From the NCBI RefSeq assembly GCF_014860165.1, contig NZ_JACZKG010000072.1, forward strand, positions 1-64,000: 64,000 bases of DNA. The letters run 5' to 3'. Both the position numbers and the translations under genes were made by a program. The DNA is from Devosia sp. (GTDB taxonomy: Bacteria > Pseudomonadota > Alphaproteobacteria > Rhizobiales > Devosiaceae). This document shows positions 1 to 8,755 of the stretch, piece after piece (the stretch's first letter is position 1; the number at the start of each line of letters is the position of its first letter). The notes beneath the pieces were generated by a model that was given only the letters and a program-made list of their open reading frames with translations, searched no databases and had not been told where the DNA came from.

Positions 1-19
1 GTTTGGCCCCGATATCGGG

Positions 20-75
20 GCTCCCGTCACCCCCTCCCAGCCTCCCCCATCAAGGGGGAGGTGCGGTCCGGCGGG
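20..75. repeat. Palindromic C-rich intergenic element (left edge)
   Basis: A run of the type CCCCCTCC followed by CCTCCCCC is mirrored a few bases later by GGGGGAGG, so the stretch can form a hairpin. It resembles the better preserved inverted repeat at 2109-2224 and lies just beyond the 3' end of the SRPBCC gene. It is probably a dispersed intergenic palindrome that may also act as a terminator. The gene context to its left is outside the window. Confidence 0.5.
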
Positions 76-95
76 TGAGGAGGCCCCGGGCCGTG

Positions 96-428
96 TCAGG
101 CCGCCATCATCATCGGCTCGTTGCGGTTCGCCGCCACGGGCGCCGCCATGGGCGCGTGGGTCAGCTTGAACCAGGTGCCGCCATCGGTGGTCGGCGTCAG
201 CTCGAAGGTGACCAGGCTGTCTTCAATGCCCGTTATGGCGCCCTGCCCCGCCTCCCGCCAGCGATAGGTGAGGCTCTTGTTCTCCTCGGCCGTCACCACC
301 GCCAGGTCCAGGTCCCGGTCGGGCTTCAGCCAGCGTTCGAGATATTCGGGGATGGTCAGCGCCCGCCAGACCTTTTCGGGCGGCGCATCGAGCGCACATT
401 CGAACACCAGCGCATCCATGTCGGTCAT
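96..428 (-). CDS. SRPBCC (AHSA1-like) domain protein
   Basis: A 110-residue protein with the N-terminal pattern of the AHSA1/SRPBCC ligand-binding fold: an FECALDAPPEKVWRALT segment, then LERWLKPD, and a later GGTWFKLTH segment. The fold makes a hydrophobic cavity; no enzymatic residue can be assigned. It is shorter than the usual 140-160 residues. The start at 428 is chosen because its ATG overlaps the stop of the upstream ArsR gene (ATGA), which suggests translational coupling. ArsR-SRPBCC pairs are a known two-gene arrangement in which the regulator controls its partner. The same arrangement recurs at 29909-30759. The ligand is unknown. Confidence 0.8.
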   Translation of the reverse strand: MTDMDALVFECALDAPPEKVWRALTIPEYLERWLKPDRDLDLAVVTAEENKSLTYRWREAGQGAITGIEDSLVTFELTPTTDGGTWFKLTHAPMAAPVAANRNEPMMMAA

Positions 429-739
429 TGATCCATCTCCTTGAGCAGGTCCTTGAGCCCGTCGATGCGGCCGGGCCAGAAGGCGCGATAGCGGGCGAGC
501 CATTCGTGCAGCGGCGCCATACCCGTGGCGTCGACGCGGTAATTGACATAGCGCCCCTCACGGCGCTCGCTGATCAGCCCTGCCCCCCGCAGCACCGCCA
601 GATGCTGGCTCATGGCGGGCTGGGAAATGGCAAACCCCTCGCGCAATTCGGTGGCGGTCATCTCCGCCGATGCCAGCCGCTCGAGCACCGCGCGGCGGGT
701 TGGATCGGCCAGGACTTTGAAAATATCGACATCGCTCAT
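425..739 (-). CDS. ArsR-family winged-helix transcriptional regulator
   Basis: A 104-residue ArsR-type repressor. The N-terminal FKVLADPTRRAVLERL helix is followed by the helix-turn-helix around residues 30-55 (TELREGFAISQPAMSQHLAVL) and the beta wing (ERREGRYVNYRVD). The CxC metal-binding motif of classical ArsR proteins is absent, so the signal is probably not a metal. The SRPBCC gene follows with a 4-base overlap. A short inverted repeat (CATAAG, six bases, CTTATG) lies 8 bases upstream and is a likely autoregulatory operator. The aminotransferase gene at 894 is divergent and could share this control region. Confidence 0.88.
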   Translation of the reverse strand: MSDVDIFKVLADPTRRAVLERLASAEMTATELREGFAISQPAMSQHLAVLRGAGLISERREGRYVNYRVDATGMAPLHEWLARYRAFWPGRIDGLKDLLKEMDQ

Positions 740-746
740 GGCATCA

Positions 747-764
747 CATAAGCACAGACTTATG
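747..764. promoter_or_regulatory. Candidate ArsR operator
   Basis: CATAAG and CTTATG are separated by six bases, immediately upstream of the ArsR start at 739. The position suggests autorepression. That this site is bound is an inference. Confidence 0.4.
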
Positions 765-893
765 AGTCGTGACAAGGGGGCGGATGGAGGCGCCGCATCA
801 CCCCCATTGATACCTCCCATAAGCCGAATGCGATTGATCGGAACCGGCGAGTCCGGTCTGATGGCCCTGCCCTCCTTTCCGATCGAGCCCACC

Positions 894-2090
894 ATGCCCA
901 TCACCACCGGCCGCACCTATCTCGCCATACCCGGCCCCTCCGTCTCGCCCGAGCGCGTGCTCAATGCCATGCATCGGTCGGCGCCCAATATCTACGAAGG
1001 CGAAATCGTCGACATGGTGGGGACATTGATCCCGGACCTGCGGCGGGTGGCGATGACCCGCCAGCATGTCGCGATCTACATCGCCAATGGCCACGGCGCC
1101 TGGGAGGCCGCCAACTGCAACATGTTCTCGCGCGGCGACCGGGCGCTGCTGGCCGCCACCGGCCGGTTCGGCCATGGCTGGGCCGAGGGGTTGCAGCGGC
1201 TGGGTGTCAAGGTCGACATCATCGATTTCGGCAAGTCGAGCCCGGCCGACCCCCAGCGCATCGCCGACGCCCTGCGGGCGGATGTCGCCCGTGAGATCCG
1301 CGCCGTGCAGGTGACCCATGTCGACACGGCCTCGAGTGCACGCAACGATCTTGCCGCCATCCGCGCCGCCATCGACAGCACGGGCCATCCCGCACTGCTG
1401 GCCGTGGATGCCATCGCCTCGCTGGGCTGTGACGAGCTGCGCATGGATGAATGGGGCATCGACGTGCTGGTCGGCGCCAGCCAGAAGGGTCTGATGCTGC
1501 CGCCGGGCCTTGGCTTCATCTGGTTTTCCGACAAGGCGCTGGAGGCGTCCAGGCGCGCCGACCTGGTCACGCCCTATTGGGACTGGAAGCCACGCGGCAC
1601 CGGCACCGAGTTCTGGCAATATTTCGGCGGCACGGCGCCGACGCATCACCTCTATGGCCTGCGCGAGGCGCTGACCATGATGCTGGATGAGGAAGGTCTG
1701 CCGCAGGTGTGGGCGCGGCATCATCGGCTGGCCAAGGCCGTCTGGGCGACGTTCGACGCCTGGAGCAAGGACACGGGCATTGCGCTCAACGTGGCCGACC
1801 CGGCTTCGCGCGGCTGGTCGGTCACGGCGGCCAGAATTCCTGATGGTGGGGCGGGGGCGCTGCGGCGCTGGTTGGAAGCGGAAGCCGGGGTAACGCTGGG
1901 TATCGGCCTGGGCATGGCCCTGTCGACCGAGCCGGCCTATCAGGATTTTCTGCGGGTGGGCCATATGGGGCATGTGAATGCGCATATGACGCTGGGCGTG
2001 CTGGCGACGATGGAGGCCGGCATGCAGGCGCTGGGGATTGAGCATGGGCCGGGTGCGCTGGAGGCGGCGGCTGGGGCGCTGGTGGGATGA
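894..2090 (+). CDS. Class V aminotransferase (alanine/serine--glyoxylate aminotransferase family)
   Basis: A 398-residue PLP enzyme of fold type I, class V. The N-terminus (GRTYLAIPGPSVSPERVL) is the family signature. VDAIASLGCDELRMDEWGID carries the aspartate that contacts the pyridine nitrogen, and VGASQKGLMLPPG holds the Schiff-base lysine. A C-terminal GIGLGM segment and an RVGHMGH substrate-binding arginine region are present. Members move amino groups between alanine or serine and glyoxylate; which substrate is used here cannot be read from sequence. Start 894 fits family N-termini; an in-frame ATG at 861 is an alternative. It is divergent from the ArsR gene, and a large palindrome follows the stop. 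Confidence 0.85.
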   Translation: MPITTGRTYLAIPGPSVSPERVLNAMHRSAPNIYEGEIVDMVGTLIPDLRRVAMTRQHVAIYIANGHGAWEAANCNMFSRGDRALLAATGRFGHGWAEGLQRLGVKVDIIDFGKSSPADPQRIADALRADVAREIRAVQVTHVDTASSARNDLAAIRAAIDSTGHPALLAVDAIASLGCDELRMDEWGIDVLVGASQKGLMLPPGLGFIWFSDKALEASRRADLVTPYWDWKPRGTGTEFWQYFGGTAPTHHLYGLREALTMMLDEEGLPQVWARHHRLAKAVWATFDAWSKDTGIALNVADPASRGWSVTAARIPDGGAGALRRWLEAEAGVTLGIGLGMALSTEPAYQDFLRVGHMGHVNAHMTLGVLATMEAGMQALGIEHGPGALEAAAGALVG

Positions 2091-2108
2091 GTACCCTCGG
2101 CATCGGAG

Positions 2109-2224
2109 TACCCCCTCCTAACCTCCCCCTGATAGGGGGAGGAATCCGGCCGGTGGTTCTGGCGAGGTAGTGCCTCATACTCGATCTGTTCCTCCCCCTA
2201 TCAGGGGGAGGTTAGGAGGGGGTA
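2109..2224. repeat. 35-bp perfect inverted repeat between convergent genes
   Basis: Two 35-base arms, 2109-2143 and 2190-2224, are exact reverse complements separated by 46 bases. Each arm can itself fold through its CCTCCCCCT and AGGGGGAGG halves. The element fills the gap between the convergent aminotransferase and inositol-phosphatase genes. It looks like a composite REP/BIME-type element and may end transcription from both sides. Related C-rich palindromes occur near 29-62, 5405-5455 and 37666-37686. Confidence 0.85.
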
Positions 2225-2228
2225 TCCC

Positions 2229-3047
2229 CTAAAACACAAACACTTCCCGCCGCAATTCCTCCCAGCTGGCCTTGTCTACCGCCACCAGCAGACCGCCATC
2301 GACGTGGTGGGGCAGATAGGGCCCGCCGTCGAGCCGCGCGGCATAGGCGCCGGCCTCCTGGCTCATCAGCGTGCCGGCCAGGTGATCCCACGGCATCAGC
2401 TTGTTCCAGCAGCCGAACTGCGCATGGCCCGATACCAGAGTGCGGTATTCGTGCCCGGCGCAGCGGAAGTTGGAGACGACACGCACCTTGGCCAGATTGG
2501 CGAGCACGCCGGCGCGGACAGCCTCTGGAATATAGGACACCGAGGCACAGCCCACCATCTGCGCCAGCGGCAGCGGCGCGGCCACCTGCAGGCGCACTGC
2601 CTCGCCATCGGACCGGCGCAGCCAGGCGCCGCTGCCTCTTTCCGCCATCATCCAGTCATCGCCCATCGGATCATAGATGATGCCGGCAATGGTCTCGCCG
2701 CCCGACACCACCGCCGCCATGCAGGCAAAGAGCGGCAGCCCGGCCGCATAATTAGCGGTGCCGTCAATCGGATCAACGACCACGGCAAGGTCGGCTGTCG
2801 CCAGCCGCCCCAGCAAAGCCGGATCGGCAGCGACCGATTCCTCGCCCACGAACAGGGCCTCGGGCATCCATTCGGCAATCCGCGCCTTGATGACATTCTC
2901 GGTGGCGATATCGGCTTCGGTGACGAGGTCGATCGCCTCGGTCTTGGTGCTGACCATGGAGGCGTCGAGCCGGCGGAAGCGCGGCAAGGCTTCGGCCCGG
3001 GCAGCATCGCGCAGGATGTTGGCCAGAGCCATCACGTCAAAATTCAA
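2229..3047 (-). CDS. Inositol monophosphatase family protein
   Basis: A 272-residue Mg-dependent phosphatase of the IMPase/FBPase-like superfamily. It shows the metal-binding signature in order: GEES near residue 68, DPIDGTANY near residue 93, and the C-terminal WDHLAG. Substrates in this family include myo-inositol phosphate and 3'-phosphoadenosine nucleotides; none can be assigned. Initiation is probably at the TTG at 3047, which overlaps the ttcA stop (TTGA) and has a GAGG Shine-Dalgarno sequence about 8 bases upstream. An ATG five codons in is the alternative. It is a distant paralogue of the suhB-type gene at 61834. Confidence 0.88.
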   Translation of the reverse strand: MNFDVMALANILRDAARAEALPRFRRLDASMVSTKTEAIDLVTEADIATENVIKARIAEWMPEALFVGEESVAADPALLGRLATADLAVVVDPIDGTANYAAGLPLFACMAAVVSGGETIAGIIYDPMGDDWMMAERGSGAWLRRSDGEAVRLQVAAPLPLAQMVGCASVSYIPEAVRAGVLANLAKVRVVSNFRCAGHEYRTLVSGHAQFGCWNKLMPWDHLAGTLMSQEAGAYAARLDGGPYLPHHVDGGLLVAVDKASWEELRREVFVF

Positions 3048-3913
3048 GATTGCGTCCTCTTGTCGAACAGGCCGGCGAAGTCGAAGAGCCGGGTATCCAG
3101 CATATGGCTGGCATTGATGTTGCCGAGCGCACGGATCATGACATCCTTGCGACCGGGCATGCGCTTCTCGATGTCATTGAGCATGGCCTTCATGGCATTG
3201 CGCTCCAGCCCATCCTGGCTGCCGCATAGATCACAGGGGATGATCGGGAAGGCCATGGCGTCGGAGAAGCGCTGCAGGTCGTCCTCGGCGCAGTAGATCA
3301 GCGGGCGCAGCACCTCGATATCGCCCTCGTCATTGAGCAGGCGCGGCGGCATAGCCGCGAGCCGGCCGCCATGGAACATGTTCATGAAGAAGGTTTCGAG
3401 GCTGTCGTCGCGATGGTGGCCGAGCACCAGCGCCGTGCAGCCCTCCTCCCGCGCAATGCGGTAGAGATTGCCCCGCCGCAGCCGCGAGCACAGCGAGCAA
3501 TAGGTCGCGCCGACAGGCAGCTTGTCGGTGACGATGGAATAGGTGTCGCGATATTCGATGCGGTGCGCGATGCCGAGGCCGGCCAGGAATTCGGGCAGGA
3601 TATGCTTGGGAAAGTTCGGCTGGCCCTGGTCGAGATTGCAGGCCAGCAGCTCCACCGGCAGCATGCCGCGCCATTTGAGATCAAGCAGCAGCGCCAGCAG
3701 GCCATAGCTGTCCTTGCCGCCGCTGAGGGCAACCAGCCACTTCTCGCCCGGCCGCACCATGGCGAACTTGTCGAGCGCCTCGCGCGTGTTGCGGATCAGC
3801 CGCTTGCGCAGCTTGTTGAACTCGCCACTGCGCGGGGCATGGGCATAGATGGGGTGGCCGCCGGCCTCGGACTCGTCGGCCGCGCCGGGCGCCGCCTCCA
3901 TGACCTCACTCAT
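3044..3913 (-). CDS. ttcA: tRNA 2-thiocytidine(32) synthetase TtcA
   Basis: A 289-residue ATP-dependent tRNA thiolase that converts cytidine 32 to 2-thiocytidine using an Fe-S cluster. The PP-loop ATP-binding motif is intact ([14 protein letters not shown], about residue 62), as are the two cysteine pairs CSLC and CDLC expected for cluster binding. An N-terminal extension of about 35 residues, rich in Ala and Glu, precedes the conserved [16 protein letters not shown] segment. Start 3913 is preceded by an AGAGAG Shine-Dalgarno. The phosphatase gene overlaps its stop, so the two are co-translated. Confidence 0.93.
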   Translation of the reverse strand: MSEVMEAAPGAADESEAGGHPIYAHAPRSGEFNKLRKRLIRNTREALDKFAMVRPGEKWLVALSGGKDSYGLLALLLDLKWRGMLPVELLACNLDQGQPNFPKHILPEFLAGLGIAHRIEYRDTYSIVTDKLPVGATYCSLCSRLRRGNLYRIAREEGCTALVLGHHRDDSLETFFMNMFHGGRLAAMPPRLLNDEGDIEVLRPLIYCAEDDLQRFSDAMAFPIIPCDLCGSQDGLERNAMKAMLNDIEKRMPGRKDVMIRALGNINASHMLDTRLFDFAGLFDKRTQS

Positions 3914-4076
3914 GCCGAAACTCTCTTTGCTGTCATGGCGTAGCTGATAGCGCCCCCCGCCGCAGAGGGGAAGGAAAACCGCAGGACGCAAACCTTACCG
4001 AAGATTAATTTCCGTTCCTTGCTTTACTCCAAAAGCGACAGTTAGATGACGCCATCCCCCGGCACCCAGGAGTCAC

Positions 4077-5381
4077 GTGGTGTTTCGATCCTTCTTTCCC
4101 AATCCACGCATATTCTTCACCGCGGCTCTCTGTTGGCTCGCAGTGGTCATGGTCGCCTGGTACACCGTCGGCAGCCAGTTGCAGTCAGTATTGAGCCTGG
4201 GCCCTTGGCTTGGCATCCCGGCAACGGAAGCCAACCCCGAACCCTTCTTCTCGTCCGACAAGGTGTGGCTCTACCAGTATGTGCTGGCGGCAGGCTACCT
4301 GTTCTGCATCCCCTGGTACTGGATCGGCGGTAATCGGCGCTGGTACTGGTGGAGCGTGGTGGGAAGCGTGACGATCATCGAGATCGTCTATTTCAACGTG
4401 CAGATCAGCGCATGGCTCAACGATTGGTACGGCGAGTTCTACAACCTCATCCAGACGGCATTGACGACGCCGGGCACCGTGACCCTGGAGCAGTTCCTCG
4501 GCGAAATCTGGACCGTGGCCTATGTCCTGATCCCCAACATTACCGTGTTGGTGATCAACGCCTTCTTCATCGCACATTTCCTGTTCCGCTGGCGCCGGGC
4601 CATGACCTTCTTCTACCAGAGCCACTGGCAGCATCTGCGCCACATTGAAGGCGCCTCCCAGCGTATTCAGGAAGATACCCAGCGCTTCGCCAATATCGTG
4701 GAAGGCCTCGCGGTTTCGCTCGTCGCCTCGGTGATGACGCTGATCGTCTTCCTGCCGCTACTGTGGGACCTGTCCTCCAACATCACAGAACTGCCGTTCA
4801 TCGGCGCGGTGAATGGCAGCCTGGTCTGGGTGGCGCTGGTGTCGTCCGCCTTCGGAACCGTGCTGCTGGCGGCTGTCGGCTGGAAATTGCCGGGCCTCGA
4901 ATTCGACAACCAGCGCGTCGAAGCCGCGTTCCGCAAGGAATTGGTCTACGGCGAAGACCATGGCGACCGCGCCGAGCCGGTCACAGTGCGGCAGCTGTTC
5001 ATCAACATGCAGCACAACTACTTCCGCCTGTACCGGCACTACCTCTACTTCAACATCGCCCGCTACGCCTACCTGCAGGGGTCCAACTTCGTGCCGCTGA
5101 TCGCCATGGCTCCGTCCATCGTCGGGGGCACTCTGACGCTCGGCCTGTTCCAGCAGATCAATAATGCTTTTGGACAGGTGGAGGACTCGTTCAAGTTCCT
5201 CGCAAGTTCCTGGACCACGATCATCTCGCTGATCTCGGTCTTCAAGCGTCTGCGCGCCTTTGAGGCCAATATTCCGCCCAACGCGATCGCCGCCAACGAC
5301 TATGACGACCCGATCTACCTGCAATCCTGGGCCGCCGCGCCGACCAGCGACGACGTGCCCAGGCAGCCGGCGCAGTTCTGA
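4077..5381 (+). CDS. sbmA: SbmA/BacA-family peptide transporter
   Basis: A 434-residue polytopic inner-membrane protein of the SbmA/BacA family. These proton-driven importers take up proline-rich peptides and related compounds and, in rhizobia, protect against host peptides. Visible marks are an N-terminal FFPNPRIFF, several hydrophobic spans (residues about 12-32, 68-90, 100-120, 150-170, 205-230, 250-270), and the conserved C-terminal QINNAFGQVEDSFKF and SWTTIISLISVFKRLRAFE segments. No nucleotide-binding domain is fused, which separates it from the Rv1819c-like branch. Translation starts at a GTG with an AGGAG Shine-Dalgarno six bases upstream. It appears to be a single-gene unit. Confidence 0.88.
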   Translation: MVFRSFFPNPRIFFTAALCWLAVVMVAWYTVGSQLQSVLSLGPWLGIPATEANPEPFFSSDKVWLYQYVLAAGYLFCIPWYWIGGNRRWYWWSVVGSVTIIEIVYFNVQISAWLNDWYGEFYNLIQTALTTPGTVTLEQFLGEIWTVAYVLIPNITVLVINAFFIAHFLFRWRRAMTFFYQSHWQHLRHIEGASQRIQEDTQRFANIVEGLAVSLVASVMTLIVFLPLLWDLSSNITELPFIGAVNGSLVWVALVSSAFGTVLLAAVGWKLPGLEFDNQRVEAAFRKELVYGEDHGDRAEPVTVRQLFINMQHNYFRLYRHYLYFNIARYAYLQGSNFVPLIAMAPSIVGGTLTLGLFQQINNAFGQVEDSFKFLASSWTTIISLISVFKRLRAFEANIPPNAIAANDYDDPIYLQSWAAAPTSDDVPRQPAQF

Positions 5382-5490
5382 GGGACCGTCACGGTGCGGG
5401 CACTCGTCACCTCTCCCTGAGGGGGAGTTTCGACCCGCAGGGGCGGGTGAGGAGTTCAGACCTGCCGACAGGACCATGGATCACAGCACA

Positions 5491-5525
5491 AAACAAAAGG
5501 GCCGCCCCGAGGGGCGGCCCTTTCC
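5491..5525 (-). terminator. Rho-independent terminator of rpsD
   Basis: A perfect 10-bp GC stem (GGGCCGCCCC and its complement, 5499-5508 with 5511-5520) has a two-base loop. On the minus strand it is followed by a T-rich tract (TTTTGTTT). It lies directly after the rpsD stop and may also stop readthrough from the transporter. Confidence 0.85.
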
Positions 5526-5546
5526 AATTCTGCAATCAGACTTCGC

Positions 5547-6164
5547 TTAGCGCGAGTAGAATTCGACGACCAGGTTCGGTTCCATCTGGACCGGATAGGG
5601 CACATCCGACAGGCCCGGGACGCGGGCGAAGGTGGCGGTCATCTTGTTGTGGTCGACTTCGACATAGTCCGGAACATCGCGCTCGGCCAGCTGGGTGGCT
5701 TCGATCAGCACGGTGAGCTGCTTGGAGCGCTCGCGCACTTCAACCTTGTCGCCAACCTTGACCTGGTAGGACGGGATGTTGACGCGCTTGCCGTTGACCA
5801 GGATGTGGCCATGGCTCACGAACTGGCGGGCGGCGAACACGGTGGCAACGAACTTGGCGCGGTAGACGATTGCGTCCAGACGGCTCTCGAGCAGGCCGAT
5901 CAGGTTCTCGCCGGTGTCGCCCTTGACGCGAGCGGCTTCGTTATAGAGCTTCTTGAAGCCCTTTTCGGTGATCGAGCCGTAGTAGCCCTTGAGCTTCTGC
6001 TTGGCGCGGAGCTGCAGACCGTAGTCCGAGAGCTTGCCCTTGCGGCGCTGGCCGTGCTGGCCGGGGCCATAGGCGCGGGCATTAAGCGGGGACTTCGGAC
6101 GACCCCAGATATTTTCGCCGAGACGGCGATCGATCTTGTACTTGGCTGAATGACGCTTCGACAT
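5547..6164 (-). CDS. rpsD: 30S ribosomal protein S4
   Basis: A 205-residue primary 16S rRNA-binding protein and early assembly factor of the small subunit. The N-terminal [20 protein letters not shown], the RPYGPGQHG-like segment ([10 protein letters not shown]), and the S4 RNA-binding domain ([40 protein letters not shown], about residues 95-140) are clear. It ends in the typical VVEFYSR. Alphaproteobacteria often carry rpsD as a lone gene away from the alpha operon, as here. A likely promoter lies at 6318-6344 and a strong terminator follows. Confidence 0.98.
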   Translation of the reverse strand: MSKRHSAKYKIDRRLGENIWGRPKSPLNARAYGPGQHGQRRKGKLSDYGLQLRAKQKLKGYYGSITEKGFKKLYNEAARVKGDTGENLIGLLESRLDAIVYRAKFVATVFAARQFVSHGHILVNGKRVNIPSYQVKVGDKVEVRERSKQLTVLIEATQLAERDVPDYVEVDHNKMTATFARVPGLSDVPYPVQMEPNLVVEFYSR

Positions 6165-6317
6165 CGCGTATCCTTCTTTGGCGCATGGCCTACGGCCAGC
6201 GCGAGTTGAAATGGATCGCGCCCTCCTCTGCCGCCCTCGCGGGTGGCCGACAGATCCCAAAAATTCAGGAGATCCCGGGTGCGCCTATGGACCAGAGGTC
6301 CGTATAGGTGGCCGCGT

Positions 6318-6344
6318 CATATAAGCGGGTCGCCGCGAAGTCAA
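6318..6344 (-). promoter_or_regulatory. Candidate rpsD promoter
   Basis: On the minus strand TTGACT (6344-6339) is followed after 15 bases by TATATG (6323-6318), about 155 bases before the rpsD start. The spacing is short; a 17-base spacing to ATATGA is an alternative reading. Confidence 0.4.
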
Positions 6345-6358
6345 GCGGCGCACCGGAT

Positions 6359-7630
6359 TTACGGCTTGGCCGGCGGCTCGGCGGCACCATCGACCACCAT
6401 TCTGTGGTCGAGCGAGCGCTGCTGGCGCAGGCCCGGGAAGATGATGCTCCAGGTGATGGCGACCACGATGGCGCCGATGCCGCCCACGGCCACCGCCGCA
6501 ACGGGGCCGATGAAATGCGCCACCGTGCCGGCGCGGAATTCGCCGAGCTCGTTGGAAGCGCCGATAAACACCGAATTGACGGCATTGACGCGGCCGCGCA
6601 CCTCTTCGGGGGTCCAGAGCTGCATGATGGTCTCGCGGATGGTGACGCTGACCATGTCGGCCGCGCCCACCAGCGCCAGCGCCGGAATCGAAATCCACAC
6701 CGTCGTCGCCAGGCCGAAGATGAAGGTGAAGAGACCGAAGAGGCCGACGAACAGGAACAGCAGCTTGCCCGCATGATCGCGGATGGGGAAACGAGTGAGC
6801 ACCAGCGCCATGGCGATGGCGCCGATCCCTGGCGCGGCACGCAACAGGCCAAGCTCCTGCGGGCCGGCATGCAGGATATCCTTGGCATAGACCGGCAAGA
6901 GCGCAACGGCGCCGCCCATCAGCACGGCGAACATGTCGAGCGAAATAGCGCCCAGCACGACCTTGTTGGAAAAGATGTAGCGAAAGCCGCCAAAGATGGT
7001 TTCTAGGCTGGTCGCCTGGTGCGACCGGCGCTGCACCGGCTTGGGAATCAGCAGTACGGAGACCACCGCAATCATCAACAGAGCCGCGCCGGTGCCGAAG
7101 GCGACCGTCGGAGCGATGCCATAGAGCAGGCCACCGGCGGCCGGACCCAGGATCGAGGCCATCTGCCAGGCCGAGGCATTGACGGTGATGGCATTGCTCA
7201 GCGCCTCCGGCGGCACCAGATTGGGCGCCAGCGACTGGGCGGCCGGCCCCCAGAAGGCCCGGGCGACGCCGAGCATGATCAGGATGCCGAAGATCGGCCA
7301 GACCTCATGCGCCTGGGCATTGACGAAGGCGAGGAAGCCCAGCGCGCAGAGCAGTTCCACACTGAGGCAGACCGCCATGATGCCCCGCCGGTTGAAGCGG
7401 TCGGCCGTCAGCCCGGTGACCAGCATCAGCAGCAGCGACGGCAGGAACAGCGACAGACCCACCAGGCCCAGCAGGAACACATTGCCGGTCACGTCGTAGA
7501 TCTGCCAGGCGATCGATACCGACATGATCTGTACGGCAAAGCTGACCAGCAATGTGGTCAGCCAGAAGAAGCGAAAGCCGATATAGGTGAAAGCGACGCG
7601 GGACGGCTCGGTGGGGGCGGCGGTGCTCAT
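6359..7630 (-). CDS. MFS transporter, EntS-like exporter family
   Basis: A 423-residue major facilitator with about twelve hydrophobic segments. After the first pair of helices comes the cytoplasmic loop motif GLTADRFNRRGIM, matching the MFS motif A pattern G-x-x-x-D-R-x-x-R-R. Segments such as GPAAQSLAPNLVPPEALSNAITVNASAWQMASILGPAAGGLL and the central PVYAKDILHAGPQELGLLRAAPGIGA are characteristic of the enterobactin-exporter-like MFS group. The substrate cannot be inferred. It reads toward rpsD but appears independent of it. The gap to trmJ contains a palindromic repeat. Confidence 0.85.
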   Translation of the reverse strand: MSTAAPTEPSRVAFTYIGFRFFWLTTLLVSFAVQIMSVSIAWQIYDVTGNVFLLGLVGLSLFLPSLLLMLVTGLTADRFNRRGIMAVCLSVELLCALGFLAFVNAQAHEVWPIFGILIMLGVARAFWGPAAQSLAPNLVPPEALSNAITVNASAWQMASILGPAAGGLLYGIAPTVAFGTGAALLMIAVVSVLLIPKPVQRRSHQATSLETIFGGFRYIFSNKVVLGAISLDMFAVLMGGAVALLPVYAKDILHAGPQELGLLRAAPGIGAIAMALVLTRFPIRDHAGKLLFLFVGLFGLFTFIFGLATTVWISIPALALVGAADMVSVTIRETIMQLWTPEEVRGRVNAVNSVFIGASNELGEFRAGTVAHFIGPVAAVAVGGIGAIVVAITWSIIFPGLRQQRSLDHRMVVDGAAEPPAKP

Positions 7631-7761
7631 GCAACGGAAGTGCCATGGCGGTGGGGCACAGTCAAAGCCGGAATGCCCCCGAGACCTGCGCCGTTGCCAA
7701 ATGTGACCTTTTCGCGGGGATGACGCATCCTGAACCCGCTGAGGTCAGCCAAAAACGCGAT

Positions 7762-7846
7762 CGTCACCCTCGGGCTGACCCGAGGGCGTTACACTTGCCT
7801 GGAGCTCGTGAAGTGCAGGGCCCTCGGTTCAGGCCCGAGGGTGACG
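7762..7846. repeat. Composite palindromic element between MFS gene and trmJ
   Basis: Outer 13-base arms (7762-7774 and 7834-7846) are perfect reverse complements. Inside sit two separate hairpins, CCCTCGGG-ctga-CCCGAGGG (7767-7786) and a 7-bp stem at 7821-7841. Two mirror-image hairpins with a spacer is the layout of REP/BIME elements. Confidence 0.8.
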
Positions 7847-7872
7847 GCCGGTGGGAGGGAGAGAGGTGTGAC

Positions 7873-8685
7873 TCACTCTTCGGTCGATTCTTGCTTCTGC
7901 GGCTTCTGCCGGTTGGGGTTGGGGCGTTCGTGGCGGCGATCGATGGAGGAGATGACGCCCCGCAGCGTCCGAATTTCCTGGCTGGTGAACTTGCCGCGCT
8001 CCAGCATGGTGCGCAGGTTGTTGATGACAGTCGGCCGCTTGTCCGGTGCGGTGAAGAAGCCGGAGCCGTCCAGGGTCGATTCGAGGTGCCCGAAAAGCCC
8101 GAGCAGCTCTTCCCGCGGGGCGACGTCAGCCATCGCGGCGGAAAACGGCAGTTTATCGCCCATCTGGCTATGCCGGCGCCACTCATAGGCCAGCAGCAAG
8201 ACAGCCTGGGCAATATTGAGCGAGGCGAAGGCCGGCTCGACCGGCAGGGTGACTATGGTATCGGCCAGCGCCACTTCCTCGTTGAGCAGGCCCCATTTCT
8301 CGCGGCCGAACAAGAGGCCGACGCCCCTGCCCGCGGCGACCTGCGCGGCCATCCGCTGCGCCGCTTCGTCCGGACCGATGACCTCCTTCTGCAGATCGCG
8401 CGAGCGCGCAGTGGTGGCCAGTACCAGGGTCAGATCGGCAATCGCCGCTTCCAGGGTGTCGAAGACCCGAACCCGCTCAATGACGTGGTCAGCCCTGGAG
8501 GCGGCCGCCACGGCCTTCTCATTGGGCCAGCCATCGCGCGGGCGAACCAGGCGCAGGTCCCACAGGCCGAAATTGGCCATGGCGCGCGCGGCCGTGCCGA
8601 TATTCTCGCCCAGTTGGGGCTCGCACAGGATCACCGCCGGAGACGGCAGCAGCTCGATTTTGATGGAAGTGTCGGTTCCGGCCAT
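7873..8685 (-). CDS. trmJ: TrmJ-type tRNA/rRNA 2'-O-methyltransferase (SpoU family)
   Basis: A 270-residue SPOUT-class SAM-dependent methyltransferase. The N-terminal VILCEPQLGENIGTAARAMANFGL matches motif 1 of the SpoU family. GLLFGREKWGLLNEEV is motif 2, and LPVEPAFASLNIAQAVLLLAYE is motif 3 with the knot-forming NxxQ. TrmJ methylates residue 32 of tRNAs; the C-terminal helical extension (about residues 170-260) fits TrmJ rather than TrmH. The ATG at 8685 is preferred over a TTG three codons upstream. An rpsD-proximal trmJ is usual in this order. Confidence 0.88.
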   Translation of the reverse strand: MAGTDTSIKIELLPSPAVILCEPQLGENIGTAARAMANFGLWDLRLVRPRDGWPNEKAVAAASRADHVIERVRVFDTLEAAIADLTLVLATTARSRDLQKEVIGPDEAAQRMAAQVAAGRGVGLLFGREKWGLLNEEVALADTIVTLPVEPAFASLNIAQAVLLLAYEWRRHSQMGDKLPFSAAMADVAPREELLGLFGHLESTLDGSGFFTAPDKRPTVINNLRTMLERGKFTSQEIRTLRGVISSIDRRHERPNPNRQKPQKQESTEE

Positions 8686-8755
8686 GGCGCTCAATCTTCA
8701 GGTCGAGCGCACATAGCACAGCCAATGGGTGCGTAGCGACCAGCGAATAGCGCCC

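Noticed and set aside
1-431. Frame antisense to the first SRPBCC gene
   Set aside because: Pro/Arg/His-rich composition with no domain; the opposite strand has a clear family match and coupling.
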